Assembly (NCBI GenBank): GCA_934343915.1
Contig: CAKRIL010000010.1
Coordinates: 12,833-76,832, forward strand
Length of the DNA stretch: 64,000 bases
DNA from: an uncultured Lachnospiraceae bacterium
Lineage (GTDB): Bacteria > Bacillota > Clostridia > Lachnospirales > Lachnospiraceae
Reading direction: 5' to 3'
Shown: positions 9,321 through 16,119 of the stretch, piece after piece
Position numbering within the stretch: the first letter of the stretch is position 1
How the letters are laid out: every line of letters begins with the position of its first letter
The notes under the pieces: generated by a model
What the model saw: only the letters and a program-made list of their open reading frames with translations
Database searches by the model: none
Told to the model about the DNA's origin: nothing
Translations under genes and position numbers: made by a program

Positions 9321-11804
9321 TTACGCAATCTTCTTATCAACCTTGAGTGTCATACTCTTCTTATAAGGTCTTACAAGAAGATATACAAATCCGGCAATAA
9401 CAAGGAATGCTACAACTGTCCAGAATGAGAATGGTGTCTCACCTGTGAAAAGTCCTACAACATTGTTGATTACTAATGATACGAGGTAAGCAAGACCACA
9501 CTGATATCCAACTGCAATCCAGAACCACTTTCTTGAGTTCATCTCTCTCTTTATTGCACCCATAGCTGCGAAGCAAGGAGCGCAGAGAAGGTTGAATGCA
9601 AGGAATGCATAACCGCTTGCAAGTGTGAAGGTTGCTGCCATGTTAGCATATACAGAGCCCTCGCCTACGCTGTAAAGGATGCCCATTGTACCAACGATGT
9701 TTTCCTTTGCAACAAGTCCTGTGATGGAAGCGACAGTTGCCTGCCAGTTGCCGAAGCCCTGTGGTACGAAGATCCATGCAATTGCCTGACCAATCTTACC
9801 AAGAATACTCATATCAATCTCATCCTCAGAGAGCATTCTGAAGCCGTCCTCTGTGAATCCGAAGTATGTTGTGAACCATACAACAATTGTTGAAAGGAGG
9901 ATGATTGTACCTGCCTTCTTAATGAATGACCAGCCACGCTCCCACATGCTTCTAAGTACGGTTCCCACTGTCGGCATATGGTATGCAGGAAGCTCCATAA
10001 CGAAAGGAGCAGGATCTCCCTCGAAAATCTTTGTCTTCTTTAATATAATACCTGAGCAGATAATTGCAAATATTCCAAGGAAGTAAGCTGATGGAGCTAC
10101 CCAAGGAGCACCGCCGAAGATTGCACCTGCAACCATTGCGATGAACGGAAGCTTAGCACCACAAGGAATAAATGTTGTTGTCATAATTGTCATCTTACGG
10201 TCTCTGTCGTTCTCGATTGTACGGGAAGCCATGATACCGGGAACACCGCAGCCTGAACCGATAAGCATTGGGATGAATGACTTACCTGAAAGACCGAACT
10301 TACGGAAAATTCTATCCATGATGAATGCTATACGCGCCATATATCCGCAGGACTCAAGGAATGCAAGGAATATGAAAAGTACAAGCATCTGAGGTACGAA
10401 ACCGAGTACTGCACCGACACCGGCTACAATACCATCAAGGATAAGTCCCTTTAACCAGTCTGCACATCCGATAGCATCAAGTCCTGACTCAAGAAGTGCA
10501 GGAATGCCAGGTACCCATACACCGTAATCGGCAGGATCCGGCTCCTCGTAGCCTGCTGCTGCGAGAACTGCTGCTGCATCCTTAACGTCTGCGCCTGTTG
10601 CCTCGAACTCCTCGACATTGAGTGTCTCTTCATCCTCAACGCCGTATGTAAATGTATATGAATCATCAAGTGAAGCAAGCGCCTCATCTACTGCTGCCTG
10701 TGCTGCTGCCGCATCATAGTCATCAGCTTCGCTGTCAAGTGCATCCAGAACATCATCAGCACCTACACTCTCAAGGTAGCCTGATACAACATTCATAGCG
10801 TCAACGTAAGGCTCATCATCATCTGCGTATGCAGAAGAACCGATTGCGAAGAGATGCCAGCCATCACCGAACACACCATCGTTAGCCCAATCGGTAGCCC
10901 ATGTACCTACTGTTGTAACTGATACATAGTATACGATGAACATAACTACTGCAAATATAGGAAGAGCAAGCCATCTGTTGGTTACAACCTTATCAATCTT
11001 ATCTGAGGTTGTGAGCTTTCTCTTGGCATTCTTAGTTACACACTCACCGATAATTGATGAAATGTATACGTATCTCTCATTTGTTATAATACTCTCTGTA
11101 TCATCATCAAGCTCCTTCTCAAGAGCTGCAACCTCTGCTGATACATCAGGAACTGTCTGAAGTCTTGCACCAATCTTGTCATCCTTCTCAAGAAGCTTGA
11201 TTGCGAAGAATCTCTTCTGCTCCTCTGCAACCTGAGCACCAAGCTTATCCTCAACAGTCTTGATTGCTGTCTCAACGCTTGGCTGGAACTCATGTACAAT
11301 CTGTGCTGCTTTCTTGCTCTTCGCAAGAGCGACAGCCTTGTCTGCTGCTTCCTTGATACCTGTTCCCTTAAGAGCAGATATTGCAACAACCTCACAGCCG
11401 AGCTTCTTTGAAAGCTTATCAAGATGTACCTTGTCTCCTGTCTTCTCAATGACATCAATCATGTTGACTGCCATGATTACAGGAATACCAAGCTCAAGAA
11501 TCTGTGTTGAGAGATAAAGGTTTCTCTCTATATTAGTACCATCTACGATATTGATGATGGCATCCGGTTTCTCTGTGATGAGGTAATTTCTCGCCACAAC
11601 CTCCTCAAGTGTATAAGGAGAAAGAGAATATATACCAGGAAGGTCGGTGATTATAACATCCTTTTCTCCCTTAAGCTTACCTTCCTTCTTTTCAACTGTA
11701 ACGCCTGGCCAGTTACCTACGAACTGATTAGAGCCAGTCAGTGCATTGAACAATGTTGTTTTACCGCAGTTAGGATTACCTGCTAAAGCAATTTTAATTG
11801 ACAT
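9321..11804 (-). CDS. feoB: Ferrous iron transport protein B
   Basis: Inner-membrane Fe(II) permease with an N-terminal G-protein domain. G1 is GNPNCGKTT (9-17), followed by DLPG (54-57) and NMID (114-117); the GDI helical region follows to about residue 265. The C-terminal membrane domain carries the two Gate motifs, including LIGSGCGVPGIMASRT and FIPCGAKLPFIA with their cysteines. At 827 residues it is longer than most FeoB proteins. The excess is an Asp/Ala/Glu-rich stretch of about 105 residues (about 323-428) in the first extracytoplasmic loop. GGAAG precedes the ATG. It lies downstream of two feoA genes and a second operator-overlapped promoter. Confidence 0.97.
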   Translation of the reverse strand: MSIKIALAGNPNCGKTTLFNALTGSNQFVGNWPGVTVEKKEGKLKGEKDVIITDLPGIYSLSPYTLEEVVARNYLITEKPDAIINIVDGTNIERNLYLSTQILELGIPVIMAVNMIDVIEKTGDKVHLDKLSKKLGCEVVAISALKGTGIKEAADKAVALAKSKKAAQIVHEFQPSVETAIKTVEDKLGAQVAEEQKRFFAIKLLEKDDKIGARLQTVPDVSAEVAALEKELDDDTESIITNERYVYISSIIGECVTKNAKRKLTTSDKIDKVVTNRWLALPIFAVVMFIVYYVSVTTVGTWATDWANDGVFGDGWHLFAIGSSAYADDDEPYVDAMNVVSGYLESVGADDVLDALDSEADDYDAAAAQAAVDEALASLDDSYTFTYGVEDEETLNVEEFEATGADVKDAAAVLAAAGYEEPDPADYGVWVPGIPALLESGLDAIGCADWLKGLILDGIVAGVGAVLGFVPQMLVLFIFLAFLESCGYMARIAFIMDRIFRKFGLSGKSFIPMLIGSGCGVPGIMASRTIENDRDRKMTIMTTTFIPCGAKLPFIAMVAGAIFGGAPWVAPSAYFLGIFAIICSGIILKKTKIFEGDPAPFVMELPAYHMPTVGTVLRSMWERGWSFIKKAGTIILLSTIVVWFTTYFGFTEDGFRMLSEDEIDMSILGKIGQAIAWIFVPQGFGNWQATVASITGLVAKENIVGTMGILYSVGEGSVYANMAATFTLASGYAFLAFNLLCAPCFAAMGAIKREMNSRKWFWIAVGYQCGLAYLVSLVINNVVGLFTGETPFSFWTVVAFLVIAGFVYLLVRPYKKSMTLKVDKKIA

Positions 11805-11874
11805 GCCGGAACTTCCTTTCTTTTTCTTTATTAAATAATAGTCAAAGCGAATTAAAATTATGTACTGCTATCTT

Positions 11875-11902
11875 TTATTAGATAACGCTAACCCATTGTC
11901 AA
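11875..11902 (-). promoter_or_regulatory. Putative internal promoter of feoB
   Basis: TTGACA (11902-11897), 16-bp spacer, TAATAA (11880-11875) on the minus strand in the feoA-feoB gap. The spacer contains a TTAG-N6-CTAA dyad like those at the feoA promoter, so feoB can probably be induced separately. Confidence 0.5.
11878..11891. promoter_or_regulatory. TTAG-N6-CTAA operator, feoB copy
   Basis: Dyad TTAG-ATAACG-CTAA lying between the -35 and -10 boxes of the putative feoB promoter. Same arm sequence and spacing as the two copies at the feoA promoter. Arms resemble half-sites of DtxR/IdeR-type metalloregulators; that link is inference. Confidence 0.5.
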
Positions 11903-11913
11903 AAAATAAAGGT

Positions 11914-12135
11914 CTACTCAACCTCTATCATCTGGGCATCTTCTTTTCTGAGTGAAAGCTCATAGCCTCGCACAGTGACCTCAACAGGATCTCCCAAAGG
12001 TGCAACCTTTCTTACATAAATCTCAACGCCCTTGGTAATTCCCATATCCATGATACGTCTTTTTACCGGACCCGCACCTGTAAGCTTTGCAACCTTGACA
12101 GTCTGACCCACAGCAACTTCTCTCAAAGTCTTCAT
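11914..12135 (-). CDS. feoA: Ferrous iron transport protein A (proximal to feoB)
   Basis: A 73-residue SH3-like FeoA domain that supports FeoB-mediated Fe(II) uptake. The FeoA signature is clear: GAGPVKRRIMDMGITKGVEIYV, then APLGDPVEVTVRGYELSLRKEDA. AGGAGG precedes the ATG (TAGGAGGATTATTATG). It is the second of two tandem feoA genes, 57 bp after the first ends. Tandem FeoA proteins ahead of FeoB are common in Clostridia. Confidence 0.94.
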   Translation of the reverse strand: MKTLREVAVGQTVKVAKLTGAGPVKRRIMDMGITKGVEIYVRKVAPLGDPVEVTVRGYELSLRKEDAQMIEVE

Positions 12136-12192
12136 AATAATCCTCCTATATAAATTGATATTGCTAACGTGTTCGCATGGCTTAATGGCAAG

Positions 12193-12405
12193 CTATATCA
12201 TGATTTTGCAAGCCATGTCCTTTCCTATGGCTACTCTGGAATCCTTGATATTCACAATAAGGTTGCCGCCTATATCTGACACAACGGTCACACTGCTTCC
12301 AACAACAAATCCCAGGTTCTCCAAGAACTTTCTAGTCTCTTCCTTACCTCCGACCTTCTTAATAACTCCTGTCTCCCCATCCTTCATCATTGTAATCGGC
12401 ATCAT
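12193..12405 (-). CDS. feoA: FeoA family protein (first of tandem pair)
   Basis: A 70-residue FeoA-like SH3 domain protein: KDGETGVIKKVGGKEETRKFLENLGF then GSSVTVVSDIGGNLIVNIKDSRVAIGKDMA. It is more divergent than the second copy. It lacks the canonical RRLMDMG-type stretch, having TRKFLENLGF in its place, which is typical of the first FeoA of clostridial tandem pairs. AAGGG lies before two adjacent ATG codons; the first is used here. It heads the feo operon directly behind the regulated promoter. Confidence 0.88.
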   Translation of the reverse strand: MMPITMMKDGETGVIKKVGGKEETRKFLENLGFVVGSSVTVVSDIGGNLIVNIKDSRVAIGKDMACKIMI

Positions 12406-12437
12406 ATCATCCCTTCTTCACCTAAAAAATCAATCAA

Positions 12438-12451
12438 TTAGTAATACCTAA
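12438..12451. promoter_or_regulatory. TTAG-N6-CTAA operator, downstream copy at feoA
   Basis: Dyad TTAG-TAATAC-CTAA in the 5' leader of the feo transcript. Its centre is 27 bp from that of the copy overlapping the -10 box, so the two sites are in similar helical phase. Confidence 0.5.
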
Positions 12452-12463
12452 CTTAAATCATTT

Positions 12464-12479
12464 GTTAGTATATTCTAAC
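12464..12479. promoter_or_regulatory. GTTAG-N6-CTAAC operator over the feo -10 box
   Basis: Perfect 5-bp-arm dyad GTTAG-TATATT-CTAAC that completely covers the -10 hexamer. Position implies repression when bound, as expected for an iron-responsive repressor. Confidence 0.6.
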
Positions 12480-12495
12480 GTTTATTAGATGTCAA
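12467..12495 (-). promoter_or_regulatory. Promoter of the feoA-feoA-feoB operon
   Basis: TTGACA (12495-12490), exactly 17-bp spacer, TATACT (12472-12467) on the minus strand: a near-consensus sigma-A promoter about 60 bp before the first feoA. Confidence 0.75.
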
Positions 12496-12564
12496 GAACA
12501 TTTTAGAAAAAAATCATCATTTTTTTATGCATATTTCAGCAGTAAGCTTTACATTATTTTACGC

Positions 12565-12657
12565 CTATAATCTTTAGCTATAATCTTTACAATTTTTTAA
12601 CTGGAATATTTTTATCCCCAATGCTATACTTTTATCCATAAGTGTAATCCGTTACAC
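12565..12657 (+). promoter_or_regulatory. Leader of the antiporter gene with direct repeat and dyad
   Basis: Upstream of the antiporter, the 12-mer CTATAATCTTTA occurs twice 13 bp apart (12565-12576, 12578-12589), each copy containing a TATAAT. Further down, TATACT (12625-12630) is a possible -10. A perfect dyad GTGTAA-TCCG-TTACAC spans 12642-12657, close to the expected start site and a candidate operator. I cannot decide which -10 is used. Confidence 0.3.
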
Positions 12658-12684
12658 AAATTTATTACAGAACGGAGGATTACT

Positions 12685-14274
12685 ATGCTTTACGGTATTT
12701 TAGTTGTATCGGCAGTTATTTTTCTATGTATACTCGCCAATAAGTTCTCGGACAAATTCGGAATGCCTACCCTGATACTTTTCATGTTCATCGGTATGTT
12801 GTTCGGAAGTGACGGAATAGTCAAGATTCCCTTTGACAATTACGAGCTTGCTGAGCGCGTCTGCTCGATAGCCCTTATATTCATAATGTTCTACGGCGGC
12901 TTCAATACGAAGTGGAAGCTCGCACGTCCTGTCGCCGCAAGAGCTGTTCTGCTCTCGACGCTCGGTGTCGCAATCACGGCAGGTGTCACCGCCTTACTGT
13001 GCCACCTTGTGCTCCGCTTTTCCATGGCAGAAAGCTTCTTAATCGGTGCCGTGCTCTCCTCAACGGATGCAGCCAGCGTCTTCTCCATATTAAGACAGAA
13101 AAAGCTCAACTTAAAGGACGGCACAGCCTCACTTCTTGAGATGGAGAGTGGTAGTAACGACCCGATGTCATACATGCTCACCGTAATCGGAATCGGTCTT
13201 GTCGGTGCAGGCGAGACAGGCAACATCGCATGGAATATCTTTTCACAGCTTGCCTTCGGTTCCATCGTGGGAATCGTATTCGCGGTAGTCACAATACTTA
13301 TACTTACCAAGACCAATGTGGTCACAGACGGTCTCGACACAATCTTTATGATTGCCGCAGTACTCTTCTGCTACGCTGCCTCCGAGCTTGTCGGCGGCAA
13401 CCAGTACCTTAGCGTATATTTCATGGGTATTATAATAGGTAACAGCAGGATTAAAAATAAGAATATCCTCATCCCGTTCTTTGACGGAGTTACAAGCCTT
13501 GCACAGATACTTATATTCTTCCTGCTCGGTCTTTTGTCCTTCCCTCACAGGATGCCTCAGATAATTCTTCCGGCACTTGCGATAGTTGTCATTCTTACAC
13601 TAGTTGCACGTCCAATAGCGGTATTTGCCATTATGCTTCCATTCAAGTCAAGCATAAAGCAATGTCTGCTTGTGTCATGGGCAGGTCTGAGAGGAGCCGC
13701 ATCCTCCGTGTTTGCAATCATGGTAATCTCAAGCGGAGCCAACATATCCTATGACCTGTTCCACATCGTGTTCATGGTTTCACTCTTCTCAGTTGCCATA
13801 CAGGGAACACTCCTTCCGGCAGCTTCAAAGAAGCTTGACATGGTTGACGAGAACGCCGATGTCCGCAAGACCTTCAACGACTATCAGGAAGAATCGGCTA
13901 TCACTCTTATGCGTATGTTCATACCCGAAGGGCACAACTGGGTTGACAAGATGGTTCGCGATGTCAACATGCCTACCGGCTCACTTGCCATTATGATTAA
14001 GCGCGGAAAGGAGAATATCGTAACCCGCGGTGACACCGTAATCCGCGCCGGCGACAACATAATTCTCAGCGTCCCGGCATATGAACCTACCGCGAATGAA
14101 CAGCTTGAGGAAACTCACATAGACAAGAACAATCCTTGGTGCGGCAAGACGATAGCAGAGCTTAACCTCCCGCCTAACGAGCTTATCGCGATGATTATAC
14201 GCCACAACGAGAACCTTATCCCCGATGGAAAAACCCTGATTGAGGAGGGGGATGTGGTTGTGACGTACAAGTAA
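12685..14274 (+). CDS. K+/H+ (cation/proton) antiporter, CPA1 family with RCK_C domain
   Basis: A 529-residue membrane antiporter of the CvrA/NhaP2 type, likely exporting K+ or Na+ in exchange for protons. About twelve hydrophobic segments occupy residues 1-390. They include the transport-core stretch AVLSSTDAASVFSILRQKKL with the conserved Asp, and SWAGLRGAASSVFAIM, typical of the family. The cytosolic tail from about residue 440 matches a TrkA-C/RCK_C fold (PTGSLAIMIKRG, RAGDNIILSVPA) that gates such transporters. GGAGG lies before the ATG. It is transcribed divergently from feo, and downstream are the large hairpins. Confidence 0.9.
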   Translation: MLYGILVVSAVIFLCILANKFSDKFGMPTLILFMFIGMLFGSDGIVKIPFDNYELAERVCSIALIFIMFYGGFNTKWKLARPVAARAVLLSTLGVAITAGVTALLCHLVLRFSMAESFLIGAVLSSTDAASVFSILRQKKLNLKDGTASLLEMESGSNDPMSYMLTVIGIGLVGAGETGNIAWNIFSQLAFGSIVGIVFAVVTILILTKTNVVTDGLDTIFMIAAVLFCYAASELVGGNQYLSVYFMGIIIGNSRIKNKNILIPFFDGVTSLAQILIFFLLGLLSFPHRMPQIILPALAIVVILTLVARPIAVFAIMLPFKSSIKQCLLVSWAGLRGAASSVFAIMVISSGANISYDLFHIVFMVSLFSVAIQGTLLPAASKKLDMVDENADVRKTFNDYQEESAITLMRMFIPEGHNWVDKMVRDVNMPTGSLAIMIKRGKENIVTRGDTVIRAGDNIILSVPAYEPTANEQLEETHIDKNNPWCGKTIAELNLPPNELIAMIIRHNENLIPDGKTLIEEGDVVVTYK

Positions 14275-14285
14275 GAACATACAAG

Positions 14286-14579
14286 GGTGCCAAAATATGT
14301 TTATCTTTATAATGTGCGATTTTCCATATGGCTTATATACTGCTGCTTAACTGTACGAAGCCAAGATATTCTAAGAACTCTTAATATACAATGGCATCAA
14401 CTTACGCCACCGATGCCAGCCGACCATCCATGGTCTGTGGCATCTTAGCCGGCATCCATGCCGACTATGGCTGTACATTGTAAGAGTTCCAAGAATATTT
14501 AGGCTTCTCCCAAAAAAGCAGCAGTATATAAGCCATATAAAAACCGCGCAATTCAGTATAACGAGCATATTTTGGCACC
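14286..14579. repeat. 294-bp imperfect inverted repeat (long foldback element)
   Basis: The ends are a perfect 14-bp inverted repeat (GGTGCCAAAATATG at 14286-14299, its complement at 14566-14579). Inside is a perfect 23-bp inverted pair (14326-14348 with 14516-14538), then GAACTCTTA (14375-14383) with TAAGAGTTC (14481-14489). The centre holds smaller hairpins (GATGCC/GGCATC, GGCAT/ATGCC). As DNA or RNA it would fold into one long, bulged, branched hairpin. No target-site duplication and no ORF of known type are seen. It may be a MITE-like element or a structured RNA, and I cannot distinguish them. Confidence 0.75.
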
Positions 14580-14618
14580 TTATTTATTTCTGACATAACA
14601 GACTTTTGCAACAAAAAA

Positions 14619-14745
14619 TCAGCCATGCTCAAGAACCTGATTGATATACCCGGCTGCATATATGTATGGCCGCGATTTATGGCTACATTAAGCGGCTGTA
14701 CATATATGCAGCGGGTATACCTTCACACCGTCCACGCATGGCTGA
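14619..14745. repeat. 127-bp nested inverted repeat
   Basis: Outer arms TCAGCCATG (14619-14627) and CATGGCTGA (14737-14745) are perfect. Inner arms of about 30 bp (14643-14673 with 14692-14721) pair with a few mismatches, sharing TGCATATATGTA and GCCGC. It lies 39 bp from the larger foldback and shares the 10-mer GGCTGTACAT with it (14469-14478 and 14694-14703). This suggests a related origin or a shared folding constraint. Confidence 0.65.
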
Positions 14746-14789
14746 CACTATAATTATAAATTGTATATCAAATACTTATAAGTAAGACA

Positions 14790-16013
14790 TTACTGCTCCT
14801 TGCGCTTGCGGAACAGGTACTCGTCAAGCTGCTTCTTTATGTCCTCCGGTATCTCTCTCGATACAGGGCATACTGCCGCGTTCGCGAAACGCTCCGTGAA
14901 TAATGTAAGGAACTCAATGTCCTTCTCAAGCTGCTCCATGGACATCACATCCATGAGGTCGTAGCGGCAGTGGATTGGTGCCACATTGCCTCCTGCAATA
15001 CGGGCAAAGGACACGGCAGGAACACTTTTATCCGCGAATGGTGTTGAGTCGCTCGAATATACACCCGGCTTTGATGATACGGGGAATCCGACCTCGGCAG
15101 CCATATATGAAATGTAGTGTGACAGCTTGTTTTCAGCGGATACACATGCTATGAATTTTCCCATGTATGTTCCAATCATATCAAGGTTGATATTGAGTGC
15201 GAACTTTTCAAGCTCTTCCTCATGTGCTTTCACATAAGCCTTCGAGCCTAAAAGACCTCTCTCCTCACTTCCGCAGAACACGAAACGGAGACCATAATTA
15301 AGCTTCTTATCCCTCAATTTTTCCATGATTCCGAGGAGTCCCGCACAGCCGCTCATGTTATCGTATGCACCATGTGATAAGGTTGTGGAATCATAATGTG
15401 CGCTAAGCACAATGTATTCGTCCCTTGCACCCGGAAGCTCAGCAACCACATTGTGTGATTCCCCGTCGTATTCCTTCTGCTTAACTTCAAGTCTTACATT
15501 CTTCACGCCGTTCTTGACAAGCTCGACAGCCTCGCCTGCGTTAATCATGGCACAGAGAAGCTTCTTCTCCTCACCCACAACAGCCTCGCGCAGGTCTCTC
15601 TGCTCAATATCATTATTCGGATAATGAACATTTCCGTACTGGAACAGAATTGCCTTTGCTCCCGCTTTTACTAAATCCTGATATGTAAAAAATCCTACTC
15701 CGCCGGCATCTAACAGCACTACCTTATCCTTGGCACCTGCAATGGACACCTTATCGGTATCCGGCATATAGCAGAGCTCTCCCTCTGCCACTCCGCTTCC
15801 GCAGCAGGTAAAAGCCTTGCACTCAATCTCCCTGCCGTCAGCATACAGATGTGCCTCCTCAATGTCTCCCATAGCCACGCGGAAGCTCTCTATCCACGTC
15901 TTCACGCCAAGCTGCTCACACTGTCCCTTAAGATACCCGGCAACCTGTAATTCTTCCTTCGTGCCGCTCGCATGTACAAAATCCGTGTTCTCAAAAATAC
16001 TCTTCAAGTTCAT
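14790..16013 (-). CDS. M28 family zinc aminopeptidase
   Basis: A 407-residue di-zinc exopeptidase. The catalytic domain shows the M28 ligands in order: VLSAHYDST (His), GAYDNMSGCAGLL (Asp), CGSEERGLLGS (the Glu pair), NLDMIG (Asp) and a late His in VAPIHCRYD. A PA-like insert domain occupies roughly residues 100-200 (VVLLDAGGVGFFTYQDLVKAGAKAILF). There is no signal peptide from the chosen start, so it is probably cytosolic. The ATG at 16013 follows GGAGAG; the ATG 27 codons upstream would extend through the upstream hairpin and is unlikely. It is preceded by the secDF terminator. Confidence 0.87.
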   Translation of the reverse strand: MNLKSIFENTDFVHASGTKEELQVAGYLKGQCEQLGVKTWIESFRVAMGDIEEAHLYADGREIECKAFTCCGSGVAEGELCYMPDTDKVSIAGAKDKVVLLDAGGVGFFTYQDLVKAGAKAILFQYGNVHYPNNDIEQRDLREAVVGEEKKLLCAMINAGEAVELVKNGVKNVRLEVKQKEYDGESHNVVAELPGARDEYIVLSAHYDSTTLSHGAYDNMSGCAGLLGIMEKLRDKKLNYGLRFVFCGSEERGLLGSKAYVKAHEEELEKFALNINLDMIGTYMGKFIACVSAENKLSHYISYMAAEVGFPVSSKPGVYSSDSTPFADKSVPAVSFARIAGGNVAPIHCRYDLMDVMSMEQLEKDIEFLTLFTERFANAAVCPVSREIPEDIKKQLDEYLFRKRKEQ

Positions 16014-16030
16014 GTTCTCTCTCCTTACGC

Positions 16031-16086
16031 AAAAACTGCCACATCGTATGCCCGCCTTATGCAGCCTTGCAAATACAATGTGGCAG
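16031..16086 (-). terminator. Terminator-like hairpin after secDF
   Basis: On the minus strand CTGCCACAT (16086-16078) pairs with ATGTGGCAG (16044-16036) across a 33-nt loop, followed by five T. The loop is large, so it may be a weak or attenuating terminator between secDF and the M28 peptidase gene. Confidence 0.5.
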
Positions 16087-16119
16087 TCCGCCATCTTTTT
16101 ATAATATTCTGTTACTTAT

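Larger units (their letters stand above)
14275..14789. other. 515-bp gene-free stretch
   Basis: Convergent intergenic region between the antiporter (plus) and the M28 peptidase (minus). I find no credible gene; two short minus-strand ORFs of 64-65 codons merely follow the hairpin arms. Nearly the whole stretch is occupied by two large imperfect inverted repeats (14286-14579 and 14619-14745), described separately. Confidence 0.8.

Noticed and set aside
12642..12657. GTGTAA/TTACAC dyad as a riboswitch or terminator
   Set aside because: The stem is only 6 bp with no T-run and no conserved core; kept only as a possible operator.
14371..14659. Two overlapping minus-strand ORFs of 64-65 codons in the gene-free stretch
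   Set aside because: They run through the arms of the foldback element, lack a ribosome binding site and show no recognisable protein features.
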